This document shows positions 27,297 to 36,764 of a stretch of DNA of 64,000 nt, piece by piece. Source of the stretch: Variimorphobacter saccharofermentans (lineage in GTDB: Bacteria > Bacillota > Clostridia > Lachnospirales > Lachnospiraceae); the NCBI RefSeq assembly GCF_014174405.1, contig NZ_JACEGA010000001.1, positions 3,326,501 to 3,390,500 of the forward strand, written 5' to 3'. The position numbers and the translations under genes are program-made. Numbering within the stretch: the first letter of the stretch is position 1; each line of letters opens with the position of its first letter. Below the pieces are notes generated by a model. It was not told the DNA's origin, searched no databases, and worked only from the letters and a program-made list of their open reading frames with translations.

Positions 27297-28647
27297 ATCG
27301 AATCCTCTCCATTGAAATCTCCGTCATCATTGTATTCTGAATTTCTGTCAGCATATTCCTGTCCAACATTTCCTCCGTAGTCACCGAATTCCCTATCTTA
27401 ATCCCTTTCTCTGTATTCATCATACTCTGCAATTCGACTAATTCCTTTTCTTCGCGGGACATCCGCTGTTCCATATAACCAGTTACAAAAGCAAGCACTA
27501 ACAGCATATTGATTTTATAGATATGAACCGTAGTCAGTCCGAGTAATATGAGTGTAATATAATAGATAAATACGATATTAAGCTGATACTCCTGAATGGG
27601 ATCCCTACCTATGCCTCCCTTTCTCCTTTTTAATCGAAGGAAACGTTTAAGCACCAGGAGATAGGGGCTAAACCACAGTATACATCCAAGGATACCGGTA
27701 CATGACAGAAGTTCTACATAGGTGGAATGTGAATACATACCATAGATATTCTTCACTCGGAATTGATCATATCCTATACCAAGAAGTGGACTTTGCTTAA
27801 AGTAACCCATTGCTAAATAGTAAAAATACTTTCTTACTTCGTCGGAGGATTGAACACTCTCACTAATCATTCGTTCATATAGGATTGATTCATGAAATGC
27901 TTTCATAACAGCATCTGCAATACTCCCGGCAAGTACAATAAGAACGAGTAAAATCACACTGATGGTACCTACGGTTTTCATAGATATATTCTTCGATCGA
28001 AGCTGATACAGATTAAAAAGCAGCCATAATACAAGTACAAGAATCAATACCAAAAAATTCTGTCTGGAACCGGAAGATAATACAATATAAAAGGCACCTA
28101 TGATTCCGGCAATAACTAACCCTTTAAGAAGTATGCTTTTCATATAGGGTAGAAAATACAACATGGATATAACACCAAAAACAATCAGATATCCCATTTC
28201 ATTAGGATTATATCCTTCTGCTATGGAAAGCCTCCCATTCTTGGATATGGTGTTCCCCGTCAAGCTAAAATACATACACAATAGATAAATGACGAGAAAT
28301 ATTCCTGCAAACACAGCCGGGGATACTCCCTGCTTCATCAATAAGATCAGGCAGATGACCATAGTCAGATTTTGAAACAAGGTAAACCAGCTGTCTAACA
28401 ATCTGCTCCTATCTGCGGTCAGAAAAATACCTGAAGCTAAACTGTATAACAGGAATACCAGTAAACATATGATTTCGGGACTTATTAACTTCAGTAGCTT
28501 CTCCCTGTATACTGCTCCTACTGTAAAAAAGACAAGTCCGGCCCCTAATATGGATATAAGTTTGTACCCCTGTCCAAATATGGGATTCAAAACATAGATA
28601 TAAACCGGCAATATATACGCAAAACCGATGGCTATTTTTTTATACAT
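27289..28647 (-). CDS. Wzy-type polysaccharide polymerase / O-antigen ligase family protein
   Basis: A 452-residue protein with about 10-11 membrane segments and a large extracytoplasmic loop containing YFYYLAMGYFKQSPLLGIGYDQFRVKNIYGMYSHSTYVELL, shown here only in part by its key words GIGYDQF and HSTYVELL, which are typical of Wzy/WaaL loops. The ATG at 28647 follows GAGAGG and is preferred over a GTG at 28677. A soluble C-terminal tail of about 60 residues is unusual. It would link repeat units outside the membrane. Confidence 0.82.
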   Translation of the reverse strand: MYKKIAIGFAYILPVYIYVLNPIFGQGYKLISILGAGLVFFTVGAVYREKLLKLISPEIICLLVFLLYSLASGIFLTADRSRLLDSWFTLFQNLTMVICLILLMKQGVSPAVFAGIFLVIYLLCMYFSLTGNTISKNGRLSIAEGYNPNEMGYLIVFGVISMLYFLPYMKSILLKGLVIAGIIGAFYIVLSSGSRQNFLVLILVLVLWLLFNLYQLRSKNISMKTVGTISVILLVLIVLAGSIADAVMKAFHESILYERMISESVQSSDEVRKYFYYLAMGYFKQSPLLGIGYDQFRVKNIYGMYSHSTYVELLSCTGILGCILWFSPYLLVLKRFLRLKRRKGGIGRDPIQEYQLNIVFIYYITLILLGLTTVHIYKINMLLVLAFVTGYMEQRMSREEKELVELQSMMNTEKGIKIGNSVTTEEMLDRNMLTEIQNTMMTEISMERIRYE

Positions 28648-28697
28648 TTCACTGGTCCTCTCTTTCCTGACAATCACCCAATCCTTCCGTACACCAA

Positions 28698-29888
28698 TTA
28701 CGCTTCCAGTGAAATGGTACCGGATCTTTCCTTAATACAGCTATCCATAAAAGATTGTATCTGAGAAGCACGATTGGATAAGGACAAATTGGCTGCATGT
28801 CGGAGTGAATTCATACCCATTTGCTTACACAACTCCGGATTCTGCTTCAATTTCAATACCGCCTTACGTATCTCATCTATTTCAGTGGGATTAATCTTTA
28901 TGGCATTATCTTCAAACAGAATGTCCATATTAAAATCGCAATCAGAAGAAATGATGGGTAATCCGCAAGCCATTGCTTCGATAATGGCATTGCAGCACCC
29001 CTCTGCCAGCGTGGGTAATACGAACACATCCGCGCAGCTTAAGTATTCACATAGGTGGTCATGGGATACTACTCCGCAGAAAGCGACCTGATCTCCCACC
29101 GGTACCATGGGACCAGTTCCGAAGAACATTCCCTTCACCCGATCCAAACCACTAATAGCCTGCAGTACCCGCATGGAGCCTTTCCGCTCTGTGAAATATC
29201 CTACAAATGCAACGACGAAATCATCCTCTTTGATTCCTAAGGAATTCCGACGAAGCTGCCGTGCCACCTTCCCAACTGGATGAAATAATGTCCTGTCAAT
29301 GGCATTTGGGATCACATTAATCGGGATATCCGGCACTAGTTTTTCCCTAAGTACTTCCTTCTTCAGCTGCGAGGATACAGCAATTGCTCCTGTTAAATAC
29401 CTTAAATCAGCTCTTACCTTTTCGAATCCTACTTCTTTCAAAGAAGCGGATAAATTACTCTCCCCAAATGCAACAAAGGATGGAATCTGAAGCTCATGGC
29501 CAAGAATGGAAGCCAGCATTCCTGAAGGCTTGGCAAAATGTCCATATAAGACATCGGGCTTCATCGGAAGCTGTGCCACAACCGTTTTCACCGCCAGATA
29601 GTACCAATGCTGCAGTTTTCCCCGTAACAGTTTGCTTATAACGGGAATTGCTGAAAAGGAGGCTACCCGAGGCGAGTACACCATGAACTCGTTCCCGTTT
29701 TTTGTTCTTCGCTGTTCTTCCTTTTTTCGTATCACTCGATTATTTTTCATAGCACTGAGCCTGCTCTGTGGCGCTATGACACAGCATGAGTTTCCCTGAT
29801 CCACCAGCTCATGTACCAATGCTTCTACAAACGCAAATGTCGGATCCTTTTCACTGGGAAAATGTGATGTTATAACACAAATATTCAT
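28698..29888 (-). CDS. Glycosyltransferase family 4
   Basis: A 396-residue GT-B enzyme. The N-terminal half starts with NICVITSHFPSEKDPTFAF. The C-terminal nucleotide-sugar domain has VVAFVGYFTERKGSMRVLQAI, ADVFVLPTLAEGCCNAIIEA and ACGLPIISSD, the EX7E region of GT4. The ATG at 29888 follows GGGGCAGGA and is preferred over one four codons earlier. It lies between wzy and another GT4. The sugar is unknown. Confidence 0.88.
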   Translation of the reverse strand: MNICVITSHFPSEKDPTFAFVEALVHELVDQGNSCCVIAPQSRLSAMKNNRVIRKKEEQRRTKNGNEFMVYSPRVASFSAIPVISKLLRGKLQHWYYLAVKTVVAQLPMKPDVLYGHFAKPSGMLASILGHELQIPSFVAFGESNLSASLKEVGFEKVRADLRYLTGAIAVSSQLKKEVLREKLVPDIPINVIPNAIDRTLFHPVGKVARQLRRNSLGIKEDDFVVAFVGYFTERKGSMRVLQAISGLDRVKGMFFGTGPMVPVGDQVAFCGVVSHDHLCEYLSCADVFVLPTLAEGCCNAIIEAMACGLPIISSDCDFNMDILFEDNAIKINPTEIDEIRKAVLKLKQNPELCKQMGMNSLRHAANLSLSNRASQIQSFMDSCIKERSGTISLEA

Positions 29889-29906
29889 TCCTGCCCCCAT
29901 AATTAT

Positions 29907-31127
29907 TTAATAAAATACCTTAAGATAGCGCTTTGCTACTTCTGAGTCCGTGAAGTGATGAGCCGTTTCGACCGCATTGCGGGAAATCTGCTCTTTTTCC
30001 TCCTGTGTCAGCCCATTGATTCTTTCATATACCTTACTTAGCTCCTGAGCGTTACCGGCTTCACACAAAAACCCGTTCAATCCATCAACTATAATTCCGT
30101 CAAAGCCTTCGTTTCTGGATGCAATCACGATACATCCCTGCGACATAGCCTCTAAATATACAAGTCCGAATACCTCTCTACTGCTTATCATGGTAAAGCA
30201 TTGCGCATATTGCATGTGCTTGATTACTTCCTCCCTCGGCAGGGAGCCATAAAATGTAATCTGCTCCTGCAAACCGAATTTATCTACCATATCTCGCAGA
30301 GAGGCTTCACAAGCTCCGACACCAATAATATTCAGATGAAAGTTTTTCATGGGATAGGCGTCTCGTAGAGCTAATATTATCGAGTCCACACATTTGCGGT
30401 CAATCAGCTTCCCCACATATAGAAAATCATGAATAGCATCCATCTCTTCAAACCGTTTCTCCGGTCGCTCCCTCGTATATTCACGAATGTATTCATTCGG
30501 AATTCCAGAATAGCAGATAAAGGGATCATACTGTAATTTTAAGCTTTCCTTGACCTTCCTCGCGATCTCCGGGGATCGTCCTCCAAACTGATCAATACTC
30601 TCCAGATACTTCCTGTACTTTTTGTAGTATATTCCTTTATGGATATAATGCGTCCCATGAAATACCTCAACTGCTTTACAAGAGTACACCTCTTTCAGCA
30701 TGGATAATAAAGGGATCTGCGGAGTTTCCCAGTGTCCAACCATCACGTCCGGAATAAAATCCTGTTCAAGAAGTGTTTTTTGGATTCTACGAAGCTGAAG
30801 CTTTATCTGTATTGGCAAGAACTCACAGCGCGGTATAACCTTCAGTATGGGAATTCGCTTGATCTTCACTCCCTCCATTTCCCGATACAGAGCCTTTCGC
30901 TGGGACAGCTTCGGGAAAACCATATCCACCATGGAATTAATTTTGTGCTTGATAAAACTCGGTAGTAAATAGAGTGGAAGAATAAACTTATTGGCATTAT
31001 GAATGACTAGTACCTCATGTCCGCTCTTAACCCATTCTCTGGCAAAATAATGAACCACTGGTGTGGCACCAACCTTGGAATCATCCTCCGGCTCCGGATA
31101 ACAGGACGTTAACACTAATATTTTCAT
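29907..31127 (-). CDS. Glycosyltransferase family 4
   Basis: A 406-residue GT-B enzyme with LVLTSCYPEPEDDSKVGATP at the N-terminus and FLYVGKLIDRKCVDSIILAL, FYGSLPREEVIKHMQYA and REVFGLVYLEAMSQGCIVIA in the UDP-sugar domain. The start overlaps the fnlC stop by four bases, so the two are translationally coupled. An acceptor in the repeat unit is inferred from position only. Confidence 0.9.
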   Translation of the reverse strand: MKILVLTSCYPEPEDDSKVGATPVVHYFAREWVKSGHEVLVIHNANKFILPLYLLPSFIKHKINSMVDMVFPKLSQRKALYREMEGVKIKRIPILKVIPRCEFLPIQIKLQLRRIQKTLLEQDFIPDVMVGHWETPQIPLLSMLKEVYSCKAVEVFHGTHYIHKGIYYKKYRKYLESIDQFGGRSPEIARKVKESLKLQYDPFICYSGIPNEYIREYTRERPEKRFEEMDAIHDFLYVGKLIDRKCVDSIILALRDAYPMKNFHLNIIGVGACEASLRDMVDKFGLQEQITFYGSLPREEVIKHMQYAQCFTMISSREVFGLVYLEAMSQGCIVIASRNEGFDGIIVDGLNGFLCEAGNAQELSKVYERINGLTQEEKEQISRNAVETAHHFTDSEVAKRYLKVFY

Positions 31128-32263
31128 TGTTTCCCCCAGACTGTAATATTCACAATTTTGGTATAGCTTTGGATAATCTTCGTTACCTTTACACTGACAT
31201 TGGTATCTTGATAATCCTCAGCAACAACAGTTTCTTCTTGGTTTTCGTGCATCCTTACAGCAAGCTCAATTGCCTGTTGAATATCCCGCTCTCCAACCCC
31301 TCCGATGACAATGGTCCCATGATCCAATACCTCAGGACGCTCAGTCGAGGTACGCAACAGGACTCCTGGAAAATGAAGTATTGCACTTTCTTCCGACAGT
31401 GTTCCACTATCGGATAGAACACAAAACGCATGTTTTTGTAAATGAATATAATCAGTAAAACCAAAAGGCTTCATACTGCGTACCTGAGGATGAAAGTGAA
31501 AGCCTCTGGCTTCTATAAATTTCCTGCTCCTTGGATGTGTTGAATAAATTACCGGACATCCGTACTTTTCAGCAATGCCATTAATGGAATTCATAAGGGA
31601 AAGAAAGTACTCTTCCCGATCGATGTTCTCCTCCCTGTGAGCGGATAGCAGGATATATTTTCCCTGTTCCAGCCCAAGCTCTTGCAGGACCTGACTTCGA
31701 TTAATTTTCTCCATATGCTCCCGAATAACCTCCGTCATTGGAGATCCGGTGACAAATATCGTCTTCCCATCCACTCCCTCGGACAGTAGATATCGTCGGG
31801 AGTGTTCTGTATAGGGGAGATTAATATCCGAGATATGATCCACCAATTTACGATTGATCATTTCCGGTACATTGTAATCCCAACACCGGTTGCCAGCTTC
31901 CATGTGAAAAATTGGTATTTTCAGGCGCTTTGCTGCGATAGCGGACAGTGCCGAATTCGTATCTCCCAGAATCAGGATAGCTTCTGGTCTTACCTGCTGC
32001 ATTATCTCATAGGATTTCGCAATGATATTACCCATGGTCTGACCAAGATTCTCCCCAACACTATCCAGATAATAATCCGGCGCCCGCAAATTCAAATCCT
32101 CAAAAAACACCTGGTTCAAGGTATAGTCCCAGTTCTGCCCCGTATGTACTAATATATGTTCAAAATAGCGATCAAACGCTTTGATACAGGAAGATAATCT
32201 TATAATCTCCGGCCTCGTTCCGATAATGGTCATAACCCTCAATTTATTATTCCTATCATTCAT
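31124..32263 (-). CDS. fnlC: UDP-sugar 2-epimerase, FnlC/CapG type (UDP-L-FucNAc forming)
   Basis: A 379-residue non-hydrolysing UDP-GlcNAc 2-epimerase family protein: VMTIIGTRPEIIRLSSCI, HTGQNWDYTLNQVFFEDL, LGDTNSALSAIAAKRLKI, SAHREENID and GTLSEESAIL. The phrases NWDY and FEDL fit the CapG/FnlC group. With the two genes upstream it completes UDP-GlcNAc to UDP-N-acetyl-L-fucosamine. The start at 32263 follows AAAGAGG; ten upstream residues in the longer frame are unlikely to be translated. WecB (ManNAc) activity is the alternative, but the fnlA-fnlB neighbours argue against it. Confidence 0.88.
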   Translation of the reverse strand: MNDRNNKLRVMTIIGTRPEIIRLSSCIKAFDRYFEHILVHTGQNWDYTLNQVFFEDLNLRAPDYYLDSVGENLGQTMGNIIAKSYEIMQQVRPEAILILGDTNSALSAIAAKRLKIPIFHMEAGNRCWDYNVPEMINRKLVDHISDINLPYTEHSRRYLLSEGVDGKTIFVTGSPMTEVIREHMEKINRSQVLQELGLEQGKYILLSAHREENIDREEYFLSLMNSINGIAEKYGCPVIYSTHPRSRKFIEARGFHFHPQVRSMKPFGFTDYIHLQKHAFCVLSDSGTLSEESAILHFPGVLLRTSTERPEVLDHGTIVIGGVGERDIQQAIELAVRMHENQEETVVAEDYQDTNVSVKVTKIIQSYTKIVNITVWGKQ

Positions 32264-32320
32264 ATTTATCCTCTTTCCGTGCATAACCCACATCGTTTCT
32301 GCTGGTACGAACGACCTGTC

Positions 32321-33436
32321 TTACCTTCGTACCGGTTCATAATAGGTATCCGGCTGTTCCGGTTGATACCCTTCGTTCGCCCACATGACAGTCACCAGAT
32401 CACCGTCTCCGATATTTTGGATACTATGTGTATATCCTACCGGGATATCAATAACCTCAATTTTGTCTCCGGTTACGTGATAGCGAAGGATTTCTTCACA
32501 ATCAATTCTTCGAAGCTCAACGACCGCTTTCCCTTGAACCACAATAAACTTTTCACACTTGCTGTGATGCCAGTGATTTCCTTTGGTGATACCTGGTTTT
32601 GTGATATTAACGGATAGCTGTCCACATTCCGCTGTTCGAAACAGTTCGGTAAAGGAACCTCTCTCATCCCGATTCATATTCAGGGAATAACAAAACTGAT
32701 CCTCAGGAAGAAAGCTTACGTAGGTACTATAGAGCTTTCGTTCCAGCTCATCCTTTACATAGGGAAGAGCCAGCTTGCTCCTGCTTTCCTTAAAAGAATA
32801 GAGTAATGCTACAATCTTACCCAGAGTAGCAGAATATACTGTATCCACATAGCAATATCCATCACGTCGATGCTCTTTCCCTTCCAGCGCCAGAATTATT
32901 TCATCCACAACATCATCAATGTACACCAGGGAAAGAATGGTTGAGGGGTCGTTCACTACAATTGGCAAGTCACGGGCTATGTTATAACAGAAGGTTGCTA
33001 TGGCACTGTTATAATTCGGTCTCGACCATTTCCCAAAGACATTGGGAAGACGGTAGACCAATGCCTTTCCTCCGGTCTCCCTTTCATAGGCAAAAAGCTT
33101 CTCCTCCGCTGCTCTTTTACTGCTACCGTATGGATTATTCCGTTCTGCCTGGATGGACGAGGTCATCAGCACAGGAATTTTCTTATGCATTTTCGTAAGA
33201 CTCTGTAGCAGCATTGCTGTAAATCCGCAATTTCCCTCCATGAACTCTTCTTCCTTCTGCGGTCGGTTAACCCCTGCCAGGTGGTATACAAAATCACATT
33301 GTTCCAAGTATTCCTCTAGCTTTACCGGATCACTGTCCAGATCATACGTGAATATAGTTCCGCATTTCCTGTTTTGTAATTGTGTGATTAAGTTTTTTCC
33401 TAGGAAGCCTTTCGCTCCCGTGACCAATAACTTCAT
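32321..33436 (-). CDS. fnlB: FnlB/CapF-type reductase with C-terminal cupin
   Basis: A 371-residue bifunctional protein. The N-terminal SDR domain (KLLVTGAKGFLGKNLITQL, YHLAGVNRPQKEEEF, NPYGSSKRAAEEKLF) reduces the 4-keto sugar. The C-terminal cupin (residues about 245-371; NITKPGITKGNHWHHSKCEKF) does the C3 epimerisation, as in Staphylococcus CapF. Length equals CapF. The ATG at 33436 follows GGGAGATGAG and lies inside fnlA (95-base overlap). Confidence 0.92.
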   Translation of the reverse strand: MKLLVTGAKGFLGKNLITQLQNRKCGTIFTYDLDSDPVKLEEYLEQCDFVYHLAGVNRPQKEEEFMEGNCGFTAMLLQSLTKMHKKIPVLMTSSIQAERNNPYGSSKRAAEEKLFAYERETGGKALVYRLPNVFGKWSRPNYNSAIATFCYNIARDLPIVVNDPSTILSLVYIDDVVDEIILALEGKEHRRDGYCYVDTVYSATLGKIVALLYSFKESRSKLALPYVKDELERKLYSTYVSFLPEDQFCYSLNMNRDERGSFTELFRTAECGQLSVNITKPGITKGNHWHHSKCEKFIVVQGKAVVELRRIDCEEILRYHVTGDKIEVIDIPVGYTHSIQNIGDGDLVTVMWANEGYQPEQPDTYYEPVRR

Positions 33437-34457
33437 ATCTCATCTCCCATGCTTTTAATTCCTCCTGGATATACGATAGTGACAGCAGCTTTGATATGGT
33501 TTCATCCACTGTTAAGAGCTTTGTGTTATTCGAATTAAACTCCTTTAATATGGATCTCTTTTGATCCCCTTCAAAAAAGTATTTATCATAATTCAAATCC
33601 CTCTTATCCGCAGGCACCCGGTAGAAGTTTCCCATATCGATGGCATGTGCACACTCCTCATTGGTCAGAAGTGTCTCATACATCTTTTCACCATGACGGA
33701 TACCGATGATCTTAATCGGATTGTCTGCATGAAATATCGCCTTAACCGCTTTGGCCAGGACCTCAATAGTGGTCGCTGGAGCCTTCTGGACAAATATATC
33801 TCCACTTTGGGCGTGTTCAAATGCAAATAAAACCAAATCCACCGCTTCCTCCAGGCTCATAATAAATCTGGTCATATTAGGCTCGGTAACCGTTAATGGA
33901 AGTCCTGCCTTGATCTGTTCGATAAATAGGGGAATGACCGAACCTCTGGAGCACATAACATTGCCGTATCTGGTTCCGCAGATCAGAGTTTTGTCCGGAT
34001 CAACGGTTTTTGATTTGGCTACAAATACCTTCTCCATCATCGCCTTGGAGGTCCCCATAGCATTCACAGGATATGCCGCTTTGTCCGTGGACAAGCAAAC
34101 CACCTTTTTTACTCCATTTTCAATACTGGCCGATAAGACATTGTCCGTCCCAAGAATATTTGTTTTCACCGCTTCAATAGGAAAGAACTCACAGGAAGGA
34201 ACCTGTTTCAGTGCCGCAGCATGAAAAACATAGTCAACACCCCTGAGAGCCTCTTTGATGCTCTGCGTATTACGAACATCCCCAATGTAATACTTTATCT
34301 TGCTGCTATTATATTGATGACGCATATCATCCTGCTTCTTCTCATCCCTTGAAAAAATGCGTATTTCCGCAATATCGGTTTTTAAAAAGCGATTTAGAAC
34401 AGCATTTCCAAAGGAACCTGTCCCTCCTGTAATCAATAATGTCCGGTTCTTAAACAT
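33342..34457 (-). CDS. fnlA: FnlA/CapE-type UDP-GlcNAc inverting 4,6-dehydratase/5-epimerase
   Basis: A 371-residue SDR catalysing the first step from UDP-GlcNAc to UDP-L-FucNAc. It has LLITGGTGSFGNAVLNRFL and CLSTDKAAYPVNAMGTSKAM, where the usual tyrosine of the YxxxK pair is a methionine (MGTSK), as in inverting dehydratases. CapE/FnlA proteins have about 341-344 residues; the last 25-30 residues here come from reading into fnlB. The gene sits directly before fnlB and fnlC. Confidence 0.92.
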   Translation of the reverse strand: MFKNRTLLITGGTGSFGNAVLNRFLKTDIAEIRIFSRDEKKQDDMRHQYNSSKIKYYIGDVRNTQSIKEALRGVDYVFHAAALKQVPSCEFFPIEAVKTNILGTDNVLSASIENGVKKVVCLSTDKAAYPVNAMGTSKAMMEKVFVAKSKTVDPDKTLICGTRYGNVMCSRGSVIPLFIEQIKAGLPLTVTEPNMTRFIMSLEEAVDLVLFAFEHAQSGDIFVQKAPATTIEVLAKAVKAIFHADNPIKIIGIRHGEKMYETLLTNEECAHAIDMGNFYRVPADKRDLNYDKYFFEGDQKRSILKEFNSNNTKLLTVDETISKLLSLSYIQEELKAWEMRYEVIGHGSERLPRKKLNHTITKQEMRNYIHV

Positions 34458-34472
34458 TGCTTTACCCCCATA

Positions 34473-34937
34473 CTAATAAGTTACCAGCCGTTTTCTCATA
34501 ATCAGCCGCTCAATCTCAAAATTTCTTTTTTTATAATACTCTACTGCTGTCTCATTATTCCTCGTAACAAGCAGCTCCAGCTCCAATATTTGATGCTCCA
34601 GGGCATAGTCTTCTACTAATTCAATCAGCTTTCTCCCGATTCCCTGCTGCCTTGCTTCTTCGTCTACAACAAAATGAACAATATGTATTACCTTATCCCC
34701 CATACTCTCTCTTACGTAAAACCATATAAATCCTTGCAGCTCGTACCTGTTTACAGCCGCGTAGACAATCGCATGGTCAAGCTCAAGATAGCTTTCTAAC
34801 AGCTGTAGACGCTGCTGGAAGTATTCCTCCGAAATCGTAATATCAGGAAAGCTTAACCGATAAGACTGCTTCATAAGCTTTATCATGGGTTCCTGATATA
34901 CCTTCACATCCTGAGAACGAATCTGAACCAGCTGCAT
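34473..34937 (-). CDS. GNAT N-acetyltransferase in the capsule cluster
   Basis: A 154-residue GNAT-fold acetyltransferase with the acetyl-CoA motif ARQQGIGRKLIELVEDYA and the end NETAVEYYKKRNFEIERL. It begins one base after the stop of the phosphosugar transferase gene. Because dehydratase, aminotransferase and PglC-like transferase lie upstream, it may acetylate the 4-amino sugar in place of a PglD-type hexapeptide enzyme. It could instead be a RimI-like protein acetyltransferase. Confidence 0.8.
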   Translation of the reverse strand: MQLVQIRSQDVKVYQEPMIKLMKQSYRLSFPDITISEEYFQQRLQLLESYLELDHAIVYAAVNRYELQGFIWFYVRESMGDKVIHIVHFVVDEEARQQGIGRKLIELVEDYALEHQILELELLVTRNNETAVEYYKKRNFEIERLIMRKRLVTY

Positions 34938-35594
34938 TTATGATGCCCCTCTTTCTTCATCCAAATTTGCTAACACCTTTTGATCTCCTACAGCAATATC
35001 CTTTCTTTGGAGAACCTTTTTGATGGTCTTGAGGATAATTATCAGATCCCCTAAGAAGGTAATATGATCAACATAATACACATCACATTCAAATCGTTTC
35101 TCCCATCCCAGATAGTTTCGTCCACTGACCTGCGCAATGCCGGTAAGACCGGGCTTTACTTCATGCCTGCGTCTTTCTGACGGTTTGTAATACCCCAGAT
35201 ACCGGACTAATAGGGGCCTTGGACCTACTATGCTCATATCCCCCTTAATTATATTCAGTAACTCAGGCAATTCATCCAGGCTGGTCGACCGAATAAATCT
35301 TCCGAAAGAGGTTAAACGCAGTTCATCCGGTAATAGTTTTCCATCTTCTCCTCTCTCATCCGTCATGGTACGAAACTTATATAGTGTAAATATTTTTTCC
35401 CTTCTTCCAGGCCGCTCCTGTTTAAATAAGACGGGGGAACCAATCTTAAAGCGTACCAGAGCTGCCACTAGCAAAATTACAGGTGATAGTATCAGAAGTG
35501 CACTCAGAGAGAAAACAATATCCATTAGCCGCTTGCCATATTTGTAATAAAAGCCCCGCCTTAATACCCTTTCCTGACCTTTCTCCATAATCAT
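34938..35594 (-). CDS. PglC/WcaJ-type undecaprenyl-phosphate phosphosugar transferase
   Basis: A 218-residue monotopic initiating transferase. One N-terminal membrane segment (residues about 22-45, RLMDIVFSLSALLILSPVIL) is followed by SPVLFKQERPGRREKIFTLY, KFRTMTDERGEDGKLLPD, TSLDELPELLNIIKGDMS, GPRPLLVRYLGYY and KPGLTGIAQVSGRN. The short form matches PglC, which uses UDP-diacetylbacillosamine. The ATG at 35594 overlaps the stop of the aminotransferase gene (ATGA); an ATG at 35588 is also possible. It would start repeat-unit assembly on undecaprenyl phosphate. Confidence 0.92.
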   Translation of the reverse strand: MIMEKGQERVLRRGFYYKYGKRLMDIVFSLSALLILSPVILLVAALVRFKIGSPVLFKQERPGRREKIFTLYKFRTMTDERGEDGKLLPDELRLTSFGRFIRSTSLDELPELLNIIKGDMSIVGPRPLLVRYLGYYKPSERRRHEVKPGLTGIAQVSGRNYLGWEKRFECDVYYVDHITFLGDLIIILKTIKKVLQRKDIAVGDQKVLANLDEERGAS

Positions 35595-36730
35595 CTCCAA
35601 AGTCCTCTTATTTTCCTTACAACTCTCATCAAATCCTCATCGGTCATCTTCGTATCACTTGGCAGGCATACTCCTTCCCGGAACAATCTTTCCGATACCC
35701 CTTCTCCGACAAAGTCATATCCCTTATAGAATGGCTGTAGATGCATCGGTTTCCAGATAGGTCTTGATTCGATATTTTCCTCATCCAGAGCTTCAAATAC
35801 ATCATTGGATCTGACAGGACCATGAAGAAGAATGCAGCTAAGCCAGTAATTCGGCCTGTTATATCGATTCTCCGGCATAAATGTTAGACCCGGAAGTCCA
35901 TCCAGCTCCCTACGATAGAATTCATTGATATATTGCTTTTGACGCACTCTGTCATGCAGTACCTTTAACTGTCCCCGACCAATTCCAGCGGTGACATTAC
36001 TCATACGATAGTTATATCCCAATTCACTATGCTCATAATGTCTTGCCGGATCCCTTGCCTGTGTCGCCCAAAACCTCACCTTTCGAATTCGTTCCTCTCG
36101 ATTTGATACCAGCATTCCTCCTCCGGAGGTGGTAATTATTTTATTGCCATTGAAGCTAAACACCCCATAATCTCCAAAGGTACCGGTATACCGTCCTTTA
36201 TATAAGGACCCCAGACTCTCAGCCGCATCTTCGATTAGCGGAACCTGATACTTATGGCATAGATAAACAATCTCATCCAGTGCTGAGGGTAATCCATACA
36301 GGTGTACTACAATAACCGCCTTGGGGCGTTTCCCAATCCTATCATATCGGATAAATGCCTCCTCCAGTGCTGATGGGCTCATATTCCAGGTTTCATAATC
36401 ACTGTCAATAAAAACCGGCACCGCATTTTGATATATAACAGGATTTGCAGTGGCCGAAAATGTAAGGGATGAGCAAAAAACAATATCTCCTTTATTAACT
36501 CCTGCTGCCTTAAGAGCCAGATGAATCGCTGCCGTACCTGAAGATAGGGCTGCGGCCGCCTTTACATCGAGCATACAGCATATTTCGTTTTCAAACTCAT
36601 CCACATTCTTTCCCAATGGAGCGATCCAGTTACTCTCAAAGGCCTCCCTGATATATTCCATCTCATATCCCTCCTCGCTCATGTGTGGTGAGGAGAGAAA
36701 AATCTTTTCTTTTAACAATTCTCCAAGCAT
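35591..36730 (-). CDS. DegT/DnrJ/EryC1 sugar aminotransferase, PglE-like
   Basis: A 379-residue PLP-dependent aminotransferase acting on a 4-keto-6-deoxy nucleotide sugar. It starts IFLSSPHMSEEGYEMEYI, has ESNWIAPLGKN, SSGTAAIHLALKAAGV, VVHLYGLPS, IEDAAESLGS, the PLP lysine in FSFNGNKIITTSGGGM and ARHYEHSELGYNYRMSN. The start at 36730 is chosen because AGGGG lies five bases upstream and the family core begins soon after; a start at 36775 has no ribosome binding site and overlaps the preceding gene. It pairs with the PglF-like dehydratase. Confidence 0.9.
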   Translation of the reverse strand: MLGELLKEKIFLSSPHMSEEGYEMEYIREAFESNWIAPLGKNVDEFENEICCMLDVKAAAALSSGTAAIHLALKAAGVNKGDIVFCSSLTFSATANPVIYQNAVPVFIDSDYETWNMSPSALEEAFIRYDRIGKRPKAVIVVHLYGLPSALDEIVYLCHKYQVPLIEDAAESLGSLYKGRYTGTFGDYGVFSFNGNKIITTSGGGMLVSNREERIRKVRFWATQARDPARHYEHSELGYNYRMSNVTAGIGRGQLKVLHDRVRQKQYINEFYRRELDGLPGLTFMPENRYNRPNYWLSCILLHGPVRSNDVFEALDEENIESRPIWKPMHLQPFYKGYDFVGEGVSERLFREGVCLPSDTKMTDEDLMRVVRKIRGLWR

Positions 36731-36764
36731 ACTTACCCCTATTCTGTCCATAATATGATAAATA

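Noticed and set aside
33751..34224. 157-codon plus-strand open frame opposite fnlA
   Set aside because: It is a mirror of the well-supported fnlA frame, has no ribosome binding site and no recognisable protein pattern.
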